Of a stretch of DNA of 64,000 nucleotides, positions 37,897-49,137 are shown one piece after another. The DNA is taken from the NCBI RefSeq assembly GCF_002556635.1, contig NZ_MWMO01000002.1:611680-675679 (forward strand), given 5' to 3'. Source of the stretch: Novosphingobium sp. PC22D. Lineage in GTDB: Bacteria > Pseudomonadota > Alphaproteobacteria > Sphingomonadales > Sphingomonadaceae. A model generated the notes under the pieces. The model was not told the DNA's origin. It searched no databases and was given only the letters and a program-made list of their open reading frames with translations. Within the stretch, counting starts at the first letter, position 1. The number at the start of each line of letters is the position of its first letter. A program made the position numbers and the translations under genes.

Positions 37897-40806
37897 ATGC
37901 GCAGGACCCTTGCTTCCGCCCTCGCGGCGCTTTCTCTCGCCACCCTCGCTCTCGAACCGGTCGCCTTCGCCGCCGAGCCGCCACCGGCGGCCGCGCCCGA
38001 AGGCGTCGATCCGACGCAACTGGTCGGCGCAGTCGACATTCCCTACGAGCGCTTCGTTCTCGACAACGGCCTCACGGTTCTCGTCCACACCGACCGCAAG
38101 GCGCCGATCGTCGGCGTCACCACGTACTACCGCGTCGGCTCGAAGCACGAGCCGCGCGGCAAGACCGGCTTCGCGCATCTCTACGAGCACCTGTTCTTCG
38201 GCGGTTCGCCCAACGCGCCGAGCTTCGACGCCCCGCTCGAGGCGGTCGGCGGATCGAACAACGGCTCGACCTGGCTCGACCGCACCAACTATGTCGAGAC
38301 GGTGCCGACCGGCGCGGTCGATCTCGCGCTGTTCCTCGAAAGCGACCGGATGGGCTACATCCTGCCCGCCGTCACCCAAGACAAGCTCGATAAGCAGCGC
38401 GGCGTCGTCCAGAACGAGAAGCGGCAGGGCGACAACCAACCCTACGGCCTGATGAGCTACGCCGAGTCCGAAGGCCTGTTTCCCGTCGGCCATCCCTACC
38501 GCCATTCGACGATCGGCTCGATGGCCGATCTCGACGCGGCCACGCTGGGCGACGTGCGCAACTGGTTCCGCGATCACTACGCGCCCAACAACGTCGTGCT
38601 CGTCCTGTCGGGCGACATCGACGCAGCCACCGCCAGGCCGAAGGTCGAGAAGTGGTTCGGCGCGATTCCGAGCGGCCCCAAGGTCGCGCCGGTCGAGGCC
38701 GGACCGGTGACGCTCGCCGCGCCCAAATCGCGCGAGATGACCGACCGCGTGCCGCTGATCCGGCTCTCGCGCAACTGGACCGGCCCGGGCCTGAACGCAC
38801 CCGACGCGAACGCGCTCGAGGTGGGCATGCACATTCTCGGCGGGCTTGCCAGCTCGCGGCTCGACAACGTGCTGGTGCGCGGCCAGGAACTCGCCGTGGC
38901 GGTGACCGCGTCGGCGCAGACGTTCGAGGGAGCGAGCTACCTCCAGGCGACGATGGACGTGAAACCCGGTGTCGATCGCACGGTCGCGGAAGCCGCGTTC
39001 GAAAAGGTCATCGCCGACTACCTGCGCGAAGGCCCGACCGAGGACGAAGTGCGCCGCGCGGTGATGAGCACGCTCTCGTCCGAGATCGGCGCGCTCGAAG
39101 TGGTCGGCGGCTTCTACGGCAAGGGCGCGACGCTGGCCGAGGGCGAGCTCTATTCGGGCGATCCGGCCAAGTACAAGAAGGACCTCGCCGAGATCGCGGC
39201 GCTGACGCCCGAACGGATCAAGACCGCACTCAACAAGTGGCTCAGCCGTCCCGTCTACGAGCTCGACGTGATCCCGGGCGAGCGCACCGAGGACGGCGCG
39301 ACGATGGGCGGCTGGGGCGACGAAGGCACGACCCCGCCGCCGCCACCCGACCCCAGGGCCGAGCCGGCGCCGCTTCCGCCCGCGCCCGAACGCACGATGC
39401 CGTCGGTCACTCCGGTCGCCGAACTCGATTTCCCCGAAGTGCAGCACTTCACGCTCTCGAACGGCATTCCGGTCGCCTTCGCGCGACGCACCGCCGTGCC
39501 CAAGGCGATCGTCGCGCTCGATTTCGCCGCGGGCTACGCCGCCGACACGCTCGACACGCCGGGCACGCAGTCGATCATGCTCGGCCTGCTCGAGGAAGGA
39601 ACGAGCAAGCTCGACGCGACGCAGATCGCCGAAGCGCAGGAACGGCTCGGCGCCTCGATCAACTTCTCGGGCAGCGTCGATACCAGCAGCGTCACGCTGT
39701 CCACGCTCACCGCCAATCTCGAGCCCTCGCTCGATCTGATGGCGACGCTGGTGCTCGATCCCGCGTTCCGGCCCGAGGACGTCGCGCGCGTCAAGCAGCA
39801 GGCTCTGGCCCAGCTCGCCAGCGCCAAGGCGACGCCCAACCGCCTCGCCTACCGCTCGCTGATGCCGATCCTGTTCGGCTCGCATCCTTACGCGCAGCCC
39901 AGCGACGGGCTCGGCGACGCGGAATCGCTCGCGGCGCTGACTCCCGAGGCGCTGCGCAAGGCGCACGACAAGTGGCTGCGGCCCGATCTGGCGCGTATCA
40001 CCGTGGTCGGCGATCTCACCGCCGAGCAGCTCAAGCCGCTGCTCGAAGATGCGTTCGGTGGCTGGAAGGCGCCGAAGAGTCCGGCGCCCAAGCTCGATCT
40101 CGCGGCCACCGTGCCGACGCCGAGCCCGCGCATCGTGCTGCTCGACCGCCCGGATTCGCCGCAGTCGGTGATCTTCGCCGGCCGCGTCCTACCGATCGAG
40201 GGCACGACCAAGGGCACCGAGACGATCGAACTCGCCAACCAGGTGATCGGCGACGGGCTGCTCTCGCGGCTCAACGCCGATTTGCGCGAGGACAAGGGCT
40301 GGAGCTACGGGGTCTACAGCTTCATCACCTCGTCGACCGGTCCGCGTACCTTCGCGGTGATCGCGCCGGTGCAGGCGGACAAGACCGGCGAATCGATCGC
40401 GGCGGTCATCTCCGACCTGCGTGCGCTGCCCGCCTCGCGGCCGGTATCGGACGAGGAGCTCCAGCGGGTGACCGAAGGCAGCATCCTCAGCCTTCCCGAC
40501 CAGCTCGAGACCAACAGCGCTGTCGCCTCGGCGATCCGCGTCAACACGCGCCTCGGCAGGCCGGACGACTATTACGAGACGCTCGCCCAGACCTATCGCG
40601 CCGCCGACAAGGCGAGCCTCGATGCCGCCGCGAGCGAGTACCTGAAGCCCGACCAGCTCACGTTCGTCGTCGTGGGTGACCGCAGCGTGGTCGAACCGCA
40701 GCTAAAGAGCCTCGGCCTGCCGGTCGAAGTCCGCGAGGGCGAGGCCCCGGACGATGCCGGAAGCGCGGACGAACCCGCAGCCGAGCCCGCCGAAACTGGA
40801 GAATGA
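37897..40806 (+). CDS. secreted two-unit M16 (pitrilysin-family) zinc peptidase
   Basis: A 969-residue protein with a signal peptide (MRRTLASALAALSLATLALE) and two tandem M16 units. The first has the inverted zinc motif His94-x2-Glu97-His98 (GFAHLYEHLFFGG) plus the downstream glutamate region. The second unit, from about residue 510 (FTLSNGIPVAFARR), lacks HxxEH and is the non-catalytic half. A proline-rich linker (TPPPPPDPRAEPAPLPPAPE) joins them and an acidic tail ends the protein. It probably degrades peptides in the periplasm. It is followed by a 100-residue gene 1 bp downstream. Confidence 0.92.
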   Translation: MRRTLASALAALSLATLALEPVAFAAEPPPAAAPEGVDPTQLVGAVDIPYERFVLDNGLTVLVHTDRKAPIVGVTTYYRVGSKHEPRGKTGFAHLYEHLFFGGSPNAPSFDAPLEAVGGSNNGSTWLDRTNYVETVPTGAVDLALFLESDRMGYILPAVTQDKLDKQRGVVQNEKRQGDNQPYGLMSYAESEGLFPVGHPYRHSTIGSMADLDAATLGDVRNWFRDHYAPNNVVLVLSGDIDAATARPKVEKWFGAIPSGPKVAPVEAGPVTLAAPKSREMTDRVPLIRLSRNWTGPGLNAPDANALEVGMHILGGLASSRLDNVLVRGQELAVAVTASAQTFEGASYLQATMDVKPGVDRTVAEAAFEKVIADYLREGPTEDEVRRAVMSTLSSEIGALEVVGGFYGKGATLAEGELYSGDPAKYKKDLAEIAALTPERIKTALNKWLSRPVYELDVIPGERTEDGATMGGWGDEGTTPPPPPDPRAEPAPLPPAPERTMPSVTPVAELDFPEVQHFTLSNGIPVAFARRTAVPKAIVALDFAAGYAADTLDTPGTQSIMLGLLEEGTSKLDATQIAEAQERLGASINFSGSVDTSSVTLSTLTANLEPSLDLMATLVLDPAFRPEDVARVKQQALAQLASAKATPNRLAYRSLMPILFGSHPYAQPSDGLGDAESLAALTPEALRKAHDKWLRPDLARITVVGDLTAEQLKPLLEDAFGGWKAPKSPAPKLDLAATVPTPSPRIVLLDRPDSPQSVIFAGRVLPIEGTTKGTETIELANQVIGDGLLSRLNADLREDKGWSYGVYSFITSSTGPRTFAVIAPVQADKTGESIAAVISDLRALPASRPVSDEELQRVTEGSILSLPDQLETNSAVASAIRVNTRLGRPDDYYETLAQTYRAADKASLDAAASEYLKPDQLTFVVVGDRSVVEPQLKSLGLPVEVREGEAPDDAGSADEPAAEPAETGE

Positions 40807-40807
40807 G

Positions 40808-41110
40808 ATGACCGTCGCCGGAACCTACGCCTGCACCACCAAGACGCCGATGGGCGACCAGCAAGGCACCTTCACCGTCGTTCCCGAAGGCGAGAACGGC
40901 TTCACCGGCGCGATCAGCGGGCCGATGGGCTCAATGGACGTCAAGGACGGCACGATCGAGGGCAATACGCTCAAGTGGCAGATGAAGATGACCATGCCGA
41001 TGCCGATCGACCTCGACTGCCGGGCGACGATCGAGGGTGACAGCCTCGACGGCGAGATCAAGGCCGGCATGTTCGGCACGATGAAGCTCACCGGCACCCG
41101 CCAGGGCTGA
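40808..41110 (+). CDS. small beta-rich protein of unknown function
   Basis: A 100-residue protein starting at the ATG at 40808 (MTVAGTYACTTKTPMGD), just after the peptidase stop. It is composed almost wholly of short alternating polar/hydrophobic strands (GTFTVVPEGENGFTGAISG, NTLKWQMKMTMPMPIDLDC, GTMKLTGTR), suggesting a small beta-sandwich or barrel. There is no signal peptide. Its role is unknown; co-transcription with the M16 gene is likely. Confidence 0.75.
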   Translation: MTVAGTYACTTKTPMGDQQGTFTVVPEGENGFTGAISGPMGSMDVKDGTIEGNTLKWQMKMTMPMPIDLDCRATIEGDSLDGEIKAGMFGTMKLTGTRQG

Positions 41111-41165
41111 TCGCCCCGCCCGGCCCTGCCCGGCGCAAGTGCGAGCGGGGCCTGGGGCTGCGCCG

Positions 41166-41990
41166 TCAGTCCGCGATGATCGGGAACGCCTCATCGGGGA
41201 ACGTTCCGTAGGGCGTCATGCCGTGCGCGGCGGGATCGAAGGCTTCGGGCGGCGCCCCGTTCCAGCGTGCGTCGGCGGGCTGCGGCAGCACGAGATAGGC
41301 CCAGCGCGGGCGGTCGAGCAGGTTCGCGCCCGCGCCATGCACCGTAAGGTGCGAATGCGCGGTCACGTCGCCCAGTTCGTAAGTCACCTGCTCGCTCATC
41401 GGCAGGTCCTCGAGCTCGGGCCAGACCTCGCGGATGTCCTTGCCGTCGTAGCTTGTGTAGTTGCCCAGCACGCCCAGCTTGTGCGAGCCCTCGATGAACG
41501 ACATCGTTCCGGCCTGCGGCCCGTAGCTCTCGAGCGGAATCCAGAAGGTCATGCCGCCGGTGCGGTCCACCGCGAAGGTGATGTAGTCCTGGTGAAAGCT
41601 GGTGGGGCCGTTGCCCTGGTTGCGTGTCTGCTTGTTCGCGGGCAGCTTGGGCGCGAAGAAATCGTTGAACAGGCGCACCGGCACGTCGGCCTTGCGCGCC
41701 ATCAGCCGCTTTGCCGCCGCACCGATCCCGTTGAGCATCGGGCGCACCTTGGGATCGTCGTGCCCGCTCGCCAGCATCGCGTTGAAATAGGGCTGGTCAA
41801 TGCCGTAGGGCGGATTGCTGTCGCCGTCCTCGCCCATGATCCCCTTCGCCTTGGCGAGCAGGTCGGCGATCGTTTCGGGCTTGATGAACTGCTTGAGCAG
41901 CACCCAACCCTTCTCCTGGTAATGCGCCGCTTCCCCGGGCGTGATTTCACGGCAAGGACTGGCGGTGGCGATGTCTGCGTTGGTGGCCAT
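41166..41990 (-). CDS. phytanoyl-CoA dioxygenase-family Fe(II)/2-oxoglutarate oxygenase (copy 1)
   Basis: A 274-residue PhyH-family protein. The iron ligands are visible as His133-x-Asp135 in TSFHQDYITFAVDRTGGMTF and His218 in HLTVHGAGANL, with the 2-oxoglutarate-binding Arg227 in DRPRWAYLV. Family members hydroxylate unactivated carbons. It is the last gene of a minus-strand operon, 20 bp after the Rieske oxygenase gene. It is a clear paralogue of the protein at 50140-50967, sharing GGMTFWI and GANL-DRPRW stretches. The substrate is unknown; not an acyl-CoA necessarily, since the family is broad. Confidence 0.9.
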   Translation of the reverse strand: MATNADIATASPCREITPGEAAHYQEKGWVLLKQFIKPETIADLLAKAKGIMGEDGDSNPPYGIDQPYFNAMLASGHDDPKVRPMLNGIGAAAKRLMARKADVPVRLFNDFFAPKLPANKQTRNQGNGPTSFHQDYITFAVDRTGGMTFWIPLESYGPQAGTMSFIEGSHKLGVLGNYTSYDGKDIREVWPELEDLPMSEQVTYELGDVTAHSHLTVHGAGANLLDRPRWAYLVLPQPADARWNGAPPEAFDPAAHGMTPYGTFPDEAFPIIAD

Positions 41991-42010
41991 GGTCGTTGTC
42001 TCCCGTGCGA

Positions 42011-43252
42011 TCAGGCGGCGGCCTGCTCGCGGTCGTAGTCTGCGAGGATGCGGGTCACGACGTGGTGCTGGTGACGCAGCGCCATTTCGTGGTCGTGGTA
42101 ATGGAACTGCTTGATCTGCCCGCTGTCGAGCGCGCGCTGGATGCGTTCGAGCGTGGAGAAGTCCTCCATCACGATGTCGCGGAATTCGACCATCGTGTTT
42201 TCCTGCCCGAACCGCTCGGCCGCGGTCCGCGCGGGCCGCACGAAGACGCGCTGCTGGTAGATGCTCTTGTTTGGCCCCAGCGGCCAGACCTGGTGCGCGG
42301 TGTACATGCCCGCCGAGAGCGTGAACGCGATCGTCGGGAAGAACATGATGAGGTCGACGGTCCAGAACGGCGAGCGCGTCGGGTTGATGCCGACGGGCAT
42401 CTCGTAGTCGAGCTGCTCCTGGACCACGTTCTGCGCGGCGGCGGCGTGGAAATAGGCGAGCTTCTGCACCGGCTTGGGCTCGCCGAGCACCGAATAGTGC
42501 GAGTTGGTGCGGTGATTGCCGCGAACCCGGGTATCGAGCAGCCGGCCCATGACGTTGCCCGAGGCCATCATCGTCGGCGCCGCGGACTTCGGGTGCAGCA
42601 CGGGGATGTGATAGACCTCCGCCGGGCTGTCGTTCACCAGCTTCCAGTTGCAATTCACCTCGGCTTCGGTCTGGTAGAACTGGCTGCACGCGCCCCAGGG
42701 ATAGCCGGCGGTGTCGCGCCCCTGGTCGCCGAGGAAGTCCTCCAGGCTCTGGTACGGCTCGTCCTCGGGGCAGACCCAGATGAAGCCTTCCCAGATGCCC
42801 ATCGGGATCGGCTTCAATCCGTTGCACGCCTTGTCGACGCCGAAGAAACCTTCCTCGTCGCGGATCTTGGCGAGGTTGCCCTCGAGATCGAACGACCAGC
42901 CGTGGAAGCGGCACACGAACAGGCCGCTCGAATGCCCTTCGCGGCGGTGTTCGACGACATTGCCGCGATGGGTGCACACGTTGTGGAAGGCGTTCACCTC
43001 GCCGTGGCGATCGCGGCACACGAGCACTTCGAGCCGGAAGGTCGGGAGGTAGTAGGTGAAGAAATCGCCCGACTTCGGGATCTGCTCGACGCGGCCGATC
43101 ATGTACCACGAGCGGCGGAAGATGGCGGCCATCTCCTTCTCGTAGATTTCGGGTTCGTGGTAGATCGCCGTATCGCAGGGCCCGGTGCCGATCTCGGGGT
43201 ACTTGGCGGTGATGCCGATGCCGGGAACCGGCGGCTTGGCCATCTCGTTCAT
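42011..43252 (-). CDS. Rieske non-heme iron oxygenase, alpha subunit
   Basis: A 413-residue ring-hydroxylating-type oxygenase. The Rieske cluster motif is Cys93-x-His95 (VCTHRGN) and Cys114-x2-His117 (CRFHGWSF). The catalytic iron site shows WKLVNDSPAEVYHIPVLH, with His215 and His220 as ligands. The residue bridging electrons from the Rieske centre is Glu212 rather than the usual Asp, a feature known from carnitine oxygenase CntA. No beta subunit, ferredoxin or reductase gene is next to it, so electron donors must be encoded elsewhere. A GGAGAGG ribosome-binding site precedes the ATG at 43252. It is the sixth gene of the operon. Confidence 0.93.
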   Translation of the reverse strand: MNEMAKPPVPGIGITAKYPEIGTGPCDTAIYHEPEIYEKEMAAIFRRSWYMIGRVEQIPKSGDFFTYYLPTFRLEVLVCRDRHGEVNAFHNVCTHRGNVVEHRREGHSSGLFVCRFHGWSFDLEGNLAKIRDEEGFFGVDKACNGLKPIPMGIWEGFIWVCPEDEPYQSLEDFLGDQGRDTAGYPWGACSQFYQTEAEVNCNWKLVNDSPAEVYHIPVLHPKSAAPTMMASGNVMGRLLDTRVRGNHRTNSHYSVLGEPKPVQKLAYFHAAAAQNVVQEQLDYEMPVGINPTRSPFWTVDLIMFFPTIAFTLSAGMYTAHQVWPLGPNKSIYQQRVFVRPARTAAERFGQENTMVEFRDIVMEDFSTLERIQRALDSGQIKQFHYHDHEMALRHQHHVVTRILADYDREQAAA

Positions 43253-43268
43253 CGCGCCTCTCCTTCGC

Positions 43269-43622
43269 TCAGACTTGCGCGGCGGTGTCGGAAATCTGGT
43301 GGATGTAGCGCAGCCGCTCGACCGGGAATCCGTCGTAGACGCGCTGGTCGTTGTACCATTCGACCGCGGGCGCGACTTCGGCGAGCATCAGCATCAGCCG
43401 CAGGAGGTTCTCGCCCTCGGGCGGCAGCGTGCCGAGTTCATGGCCGCGCAGCCAGGCAAGCGCAGCCTCGCCGCGCGCGAGCATCGCGCCGTAGAATGCC
43501 TTTATCGCGTCCATGTCGGTGGAGAGCCGCTTGGCGAGCCGGTGTTCCGCGTCGGGCTGGACCCATTCGGGCACGAAGCGTTCGAGATCGGCGAAGCCCT
43601 CGGGAAGCGAGTGATCGGTCAT
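43269..43622 (-). CDS. hypothetical 117-residue helical protein in the Rieske operon
   Basis: A 117-residue, largely helical protein with no recognised motif: MTDHSLPEGFADLERFVPEW, a helix around RLSTDMDAIKAFYGAMLARG, and GENLLRLMLMLAEVAPAVEW. It has no cysteines or metal motif, so it is not a ferredoxin. It lies 10 bp after the VOC gene and 16 bp before the oxygenase gene. From its position it could be an accessory or chaperone to the oxygenase, but nothing in the sequence proves it. Confidence 0.7.
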   Translation of the reverse strand: MTDHSLPEGFADLERFVPEWVQPDAEHRLAKRLSTDMDAIKAFYGAMLARGEAALAWLRGHELGTLPPEGENLLRLMLMLAEVAPAVEWYNDQRVYDGFPVERLRYIHQISDTAAQV

Positions 43623-43632
43623 CGCGCGCGCC

Positions 43633-44163
43633 TCACCCGAGCGTCCGGATCGGATCGGACCCGTCCCAGCCCTCGGCCGCCGTGCGAAATGCGCCGAACA
43701 CCTGCTCCGCGACCGGGTTGGCGGTGATAAGCTCGGTCATGAAGCCGAGCGTCGCCACCGTATCGAGGTAGCCGGTCGTGGCGCCCATCATCAGGCCCTC
43801 GAAAGCCAGCTCCGCGCCATTCGCCAGCAGCGCCCGCTTTTCCGCCTCGTAGTCCTCGCAATAGAGCGCGGTGTGGTGGAAGCCGAAGCCGCCGTGCGGC
43901 ACGACCTCGGACCATATCCCGGGCACGTCTTGCGTGGGCTGGATCAGCTCGATCTGCATGTCGCCGTGCTGGCCGATCGCGGCGCGGTGCGGCGCGATGT
44001 CCGACGGCGCGCCACGATAGCGCCCGCCCTCGAAATGAACGTCCTCGAACGTGAAGAACGGCCCCGCCCCGCTCTGCGCGACCCACTTCGCGATCGACGC
44101 CTCGAGATCGGGCACGACCCAGCAGAGCTGCATGTATTGCTTGTTGCGATCCGCGGGGATCAT
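43633..44163 (-). CDS. VOC (glyoxalase/bleomycin resistance) superfamily protein
   Basis: A 176-residue VOC protein with two beta-alpha-beta units: QLCWVVPDLEASIAKWVAQS, MQIELIQPTQDVPGIWSEVV, GFGFHHTALYCEDYEAEKRA and a late FMTELITANP strand. Candidate metal ligands are a glutamate in MQIELIQ, a histidine in FHHTAL and a glutamate in MTELI. VOC enzymes include epimerases, isomerases and extradiol dioxygenases, so the reaction is open. The ATG at 44163 overlaps the amidohydrolase stop (ATGA). Confidence 0.85.
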   Translation of the reverse strand: MIPADRNKQYMQLCWVVPDLEASIAKWVAQSGAGPFFTFEDVHFEGGRYRGAPSDIAPHRAAIGQHGDMQIELIQPTQDVPGIWSEVVPHGGFGFHHTALYCEDYEAEKRALLANGAELAFEGLMMGATTGYLDTVATLGFMTELITANPVAEQVFGAFRTAAEGWDGSDPIRTLG

Positions 44164-45440
44164 TCGGCGGCCTCCCTCATATGTTGCGATGGTCTGTCGA
44201 GCCGGTCGATCACGAGCGCCCCGTCGCGCATCACCGCGCGCAGCGTTTCGGCCGGGCGCGAGAGGATCGACAGATCGGCGAGCGGATCGCCCTCGAAGAT
44301 CGCGATATCGGCAAGCGCGCCCGGCTCGATCACGCCGAGCGTGTCGCGCCCGCCGGTCAGCGCCTGCGCGGCGTTCTTCGTGCCCCACGAGAGCAGCACT
44401 TCGGCGGGAAGCCCGGTGCGCTCCTGATAGAAAGCGAACTCGCGGCCATAGTCGCCGACCTTGTGGTCGAGCGGATCGTCCTCGATCACCTCGCGGAACA
44501 CGCCGGAATAATCATCGCCGGTGAGGATGCGCACGCCCGCCGCCTGCGCGATGGGCAGCATTTTCGCGACATTCTCCTGCGCGGCCGCTTCCTCGGGGCC
44601 CGCCCAGCCGAGCCCGATCATGCACGAGGGGTAGACCATGCTGGGCACCCAGAACGTGCCGCGCTCGGCCATCAGCACGATGATCTCCTCGTCGATGCCG
44701 TCGCCGTGATCGATGATATCGACGCCGATCTCGACGCATTCACGGATCATCGCGCGGGTCGCGACATGGGCGCGCACCATCGCGCCGCGACCGTGCGCGG
44801 CGGTGACCACCGCCTCGATCTCGTCGCGCTCCATCGTGCGTTCGACCGGCCAGGGCAGCCCGGCATGGCCCGAGGTGGTGAAGATCTTGATCGTCTCGGC
44901 CCCGCGCCGCACGAACTCGCGCACGGTGCTGCGCATCGCGTCTGGGCCGTCGACGAAGACGTCGGTTCCGGGACTGTCGAAGCGGCGCCACCAGGCCTTC
45001 GAATCGTTGACGTCGCCGGTGGTGCCGATGTGCTGGCTGCAGGCGCGAATGCGCGGGCCGGTCATGATGCCCTGCTCGATCGCCATCTTGAGCGAGGCGT
45101 CGATGTCGTTGCTGCACGCCGCGCCGACATAGCCGGTGAACCCGCTTTCGAGCAGCACGCCGGCATTGCGGATGGCGATCGCCATGAGCACGCCGGGAGG
45201 TAGTTCCTTGCCCAGGGGCTCGCCCGCCATGCCCATCGCCAGCGTGAACTTGTAGAAGTCGGGGTGGAAGTGACAGGTGATGAGCCCGGGCATCAGCGTC
45301 ATGCCCGAAAGATCGATCGCGTCGGCCCCGCCCGGCTCCTCGCTGACCGAGGCGATGCGGTCTCCGTCGATCGCGACGGTGCGCGTACCGGGCAGCAGCG
45401 CGGTTCCGTCGAAGACGCGGGCATTGGTGAAGGTCACCAT
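44160..45440 (-). CDS. amidohydrolase-superfamily metal-dependent hydrolase
   Basis: A 426-residue protein with the composite amidohydrolase domain. The first metal motif is His57-x-His59 in LITCHFHPDF, a lysine lies in AETIKIFTTSGHAG, later metal histidines are in MVRAHVATR and DIIDHGDGID, and a final aspartate is in ILTGDDYSG. The end RAVMRDGALVIDRLDRP is the usual closing beta-sandwich. The layout is like imidazolonepropionase/prolidase-type members that open rings or split C-N bonds. It is the third gene of the catabolic operon, with an AAAGGACAAGAA ribosome-binding site. Confidence 0.9.
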   Translation of the reverse strand: MVTFTNARVFDGTALLPGTRTVAIDGDRIASVSEEPGGADAIDLSGMTLMPGLITCHFHPDFYKFTLAMGMAGEPLGKELPPGVLMAIAIRNAGVLLESGFTGYVGAACSNDIDASLKMAIEQGIMTGPRIRACSQHIGTTGDVNDSKAWWRRFDSPGTDVFVDGPDAMRSTVREFVRRGAETIKIFTTSGHAGLPWPVERTMERDEIEAVVTAAHGRGAMVRAHVATRAMIRECVEIGVDIIDHGDGIDEEIIVLMAERGTFWVPSMVYPSCMIGLGWAGPEEAAAQENVAKMLPIAQAAGVRILTGDDYSGVFREVIEDDPLDHKVGDYGREFAFYQERTGLPAEVLLSWGTKNAAQALTGGRDTLGVIEPGALADIAIFEGDPLADLSILSRPAETLRAVMRDGALVIDRLDRPSQHMREAAE

Positions 45441-45472
45441 TTCTTGTCCTTTCGCATCGCTCTCCCCTCCCC

Positions 45473-48292
<2,820 letters not shown>

Positions 48293-48447
48293 CGCCGCTC
48301 CACCGGAGGCGTCGACAAGCCCAGGCCGAGCGATGGTGGCAGGAGGGGCCGGCAACGCGGCTACCTGTCTCACGCCCAATCCTTGGGACATGGCCTCCAT
48401 TCGCTCCAACCTTCGCCGCGCGGGCCGGATGCAATCGCGGCGCGCGC

Positions 48448-48460
48448 GGAACACTGTTCC
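48448..48460. promoter_or_regulatory. palindrome GGAAC-N3-GTTCC, candidate operator
   Basis: A perfect 5-bp inverted repeat, GGAACACTGTTCC, 26 bp upstream of the ATG of the carboxymuconolactone-decarboxylase-fold gene. The same half sites recur at 49045-49068 and three times at 51084-51177, upstream of other genes of the cluster. The half site resembles those bound by IclR-family regulators (TGGAA...TTCCA), but no such gene is in the window. Confidence 0.5.
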
Positions 48461-48485
48461 CGGCCATGATACCGGGAGCCGTGCA

Positions 48486-49037
48486 ATGACCGAAAAGATG
48501 CGAATTCCCCCCGTCGAGATCGACGCGATGACGCCCGAGCAGGCCGCGCTCGTGGGCGAGTGGAAGCACCTCGTCTTCTCGCGCGTGATCGTCAACAGCC
48601 CGCGCAACTACCAGTGGTTCGTGCGCTGGATCGAGGAAGTGATCGCCAAGACCGTGCTGCCGCCGCGCGACCGCCAGGTGATCGTGATGCGCATGCTGTG
48701 GATGAGCGGCGACACCTACGAGCGCACGCACCACATCGCGATCTCGCAGAAGGCCGGGCTCTCCGAAGAGGAGATCGAGGCTTTCCAGACCGGCACCGGC
48801 GATTGCCTGACCGATTTCGACAGGGTCCTGATCCGCGCCACCGACGAACTGCGCGAGGACCAGGTCATCTCCGACGAGACCTGGGCGGCGCTGGGCGAGC
48901 GCTATTCGGACGAACAGCGCATGGAAGTCGTCTTCCTCGCCGGTTGCTACATCACTATGGCGATGCTGTGCAAAAGTTTCGGCATCCAGCTCGAGCCCGA
49001 CTTCCAGGACTTCAACAAGATTCGCGAATACACGTGA
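48486..49037 (+). CDS. carboxymuconolactone-decarboxylase-fold protein
   Basis: A 183-residue AhpD/CMD-family all-helical protein. The core is LPPRDRQVIVMRMLWMSGDT followed by YERTHHIAISQKAGLSEEEI. The Glu-x2-His pattern of CMD-type members is present, while the Cys-x2-Cys of AhpD peroxidases is absent, so it is not a peroxiredoxin partner. CMD relatives decarboxylate or isomerise lactones in aromatic catabolism. The ATG at 48486 (MTEKMRIPPV) is preferred over an open frame from 48213 that overlaps the SDR gene. Confidence 0.88.
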   Translation: MTEKMRIPPVEIDAMTPEQAALVGEWKHLVFSRVIVNSPRNYQWFVRWIEEVIAKTVLPPRDRQVIVMRMLWMSGDTYERTHHIAISQKAGLSEEEIEAFQTGTGDCLTDFDRVLIRATDELREDQVISDETWAALGERYSDEQRMEVVFLAGCYITMAMLCKSFGIQLEPDFQDFNKIREYT

Positions 49038-49044
49038 GCCAAAC

Positions 49045-49068
49045 TGGAACGGCGGGGCGGCTGTTCCA
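49045..49068. promoter_or_regulatory. inverted repeat TGGAAC-N12-GTTCCA, candidate operator
   Basis: TGGAAC (49045-49050) and GTTCCA (49063-49068) form a perfect 6-bp inverted repeat in the 100-bp spacer before the crotonase-fold gene. The half sites are the same as in the 48448 palindrome. Confidence 0.45.
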
Positions 49069-49137
49069 CGCTTTCGCGTTTCGCCGCCGCGCCCCGGCGG
49101 CTAGTCCGCTGCGCCGGAATGCAATGGAGATAGCCTG

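Noticed and set aside
35242..39966. A 1574-codon open frame on the minus strand
   Set aside because: It lies opposite the ABC ATPase, the fused transporter and the M16 peptidase, all of which have clear family motifs. Its translation is Arg/Asp/Val-rich shadow sequence caused by high GC.
41113..41151. Terminator between the convergent small beta-rich gene and the PhyH gene
   Set aside because: GCCCCGC and GCGGGGC can pair but the loop is about 25 bases and no T run follows, so support is too weak to call.
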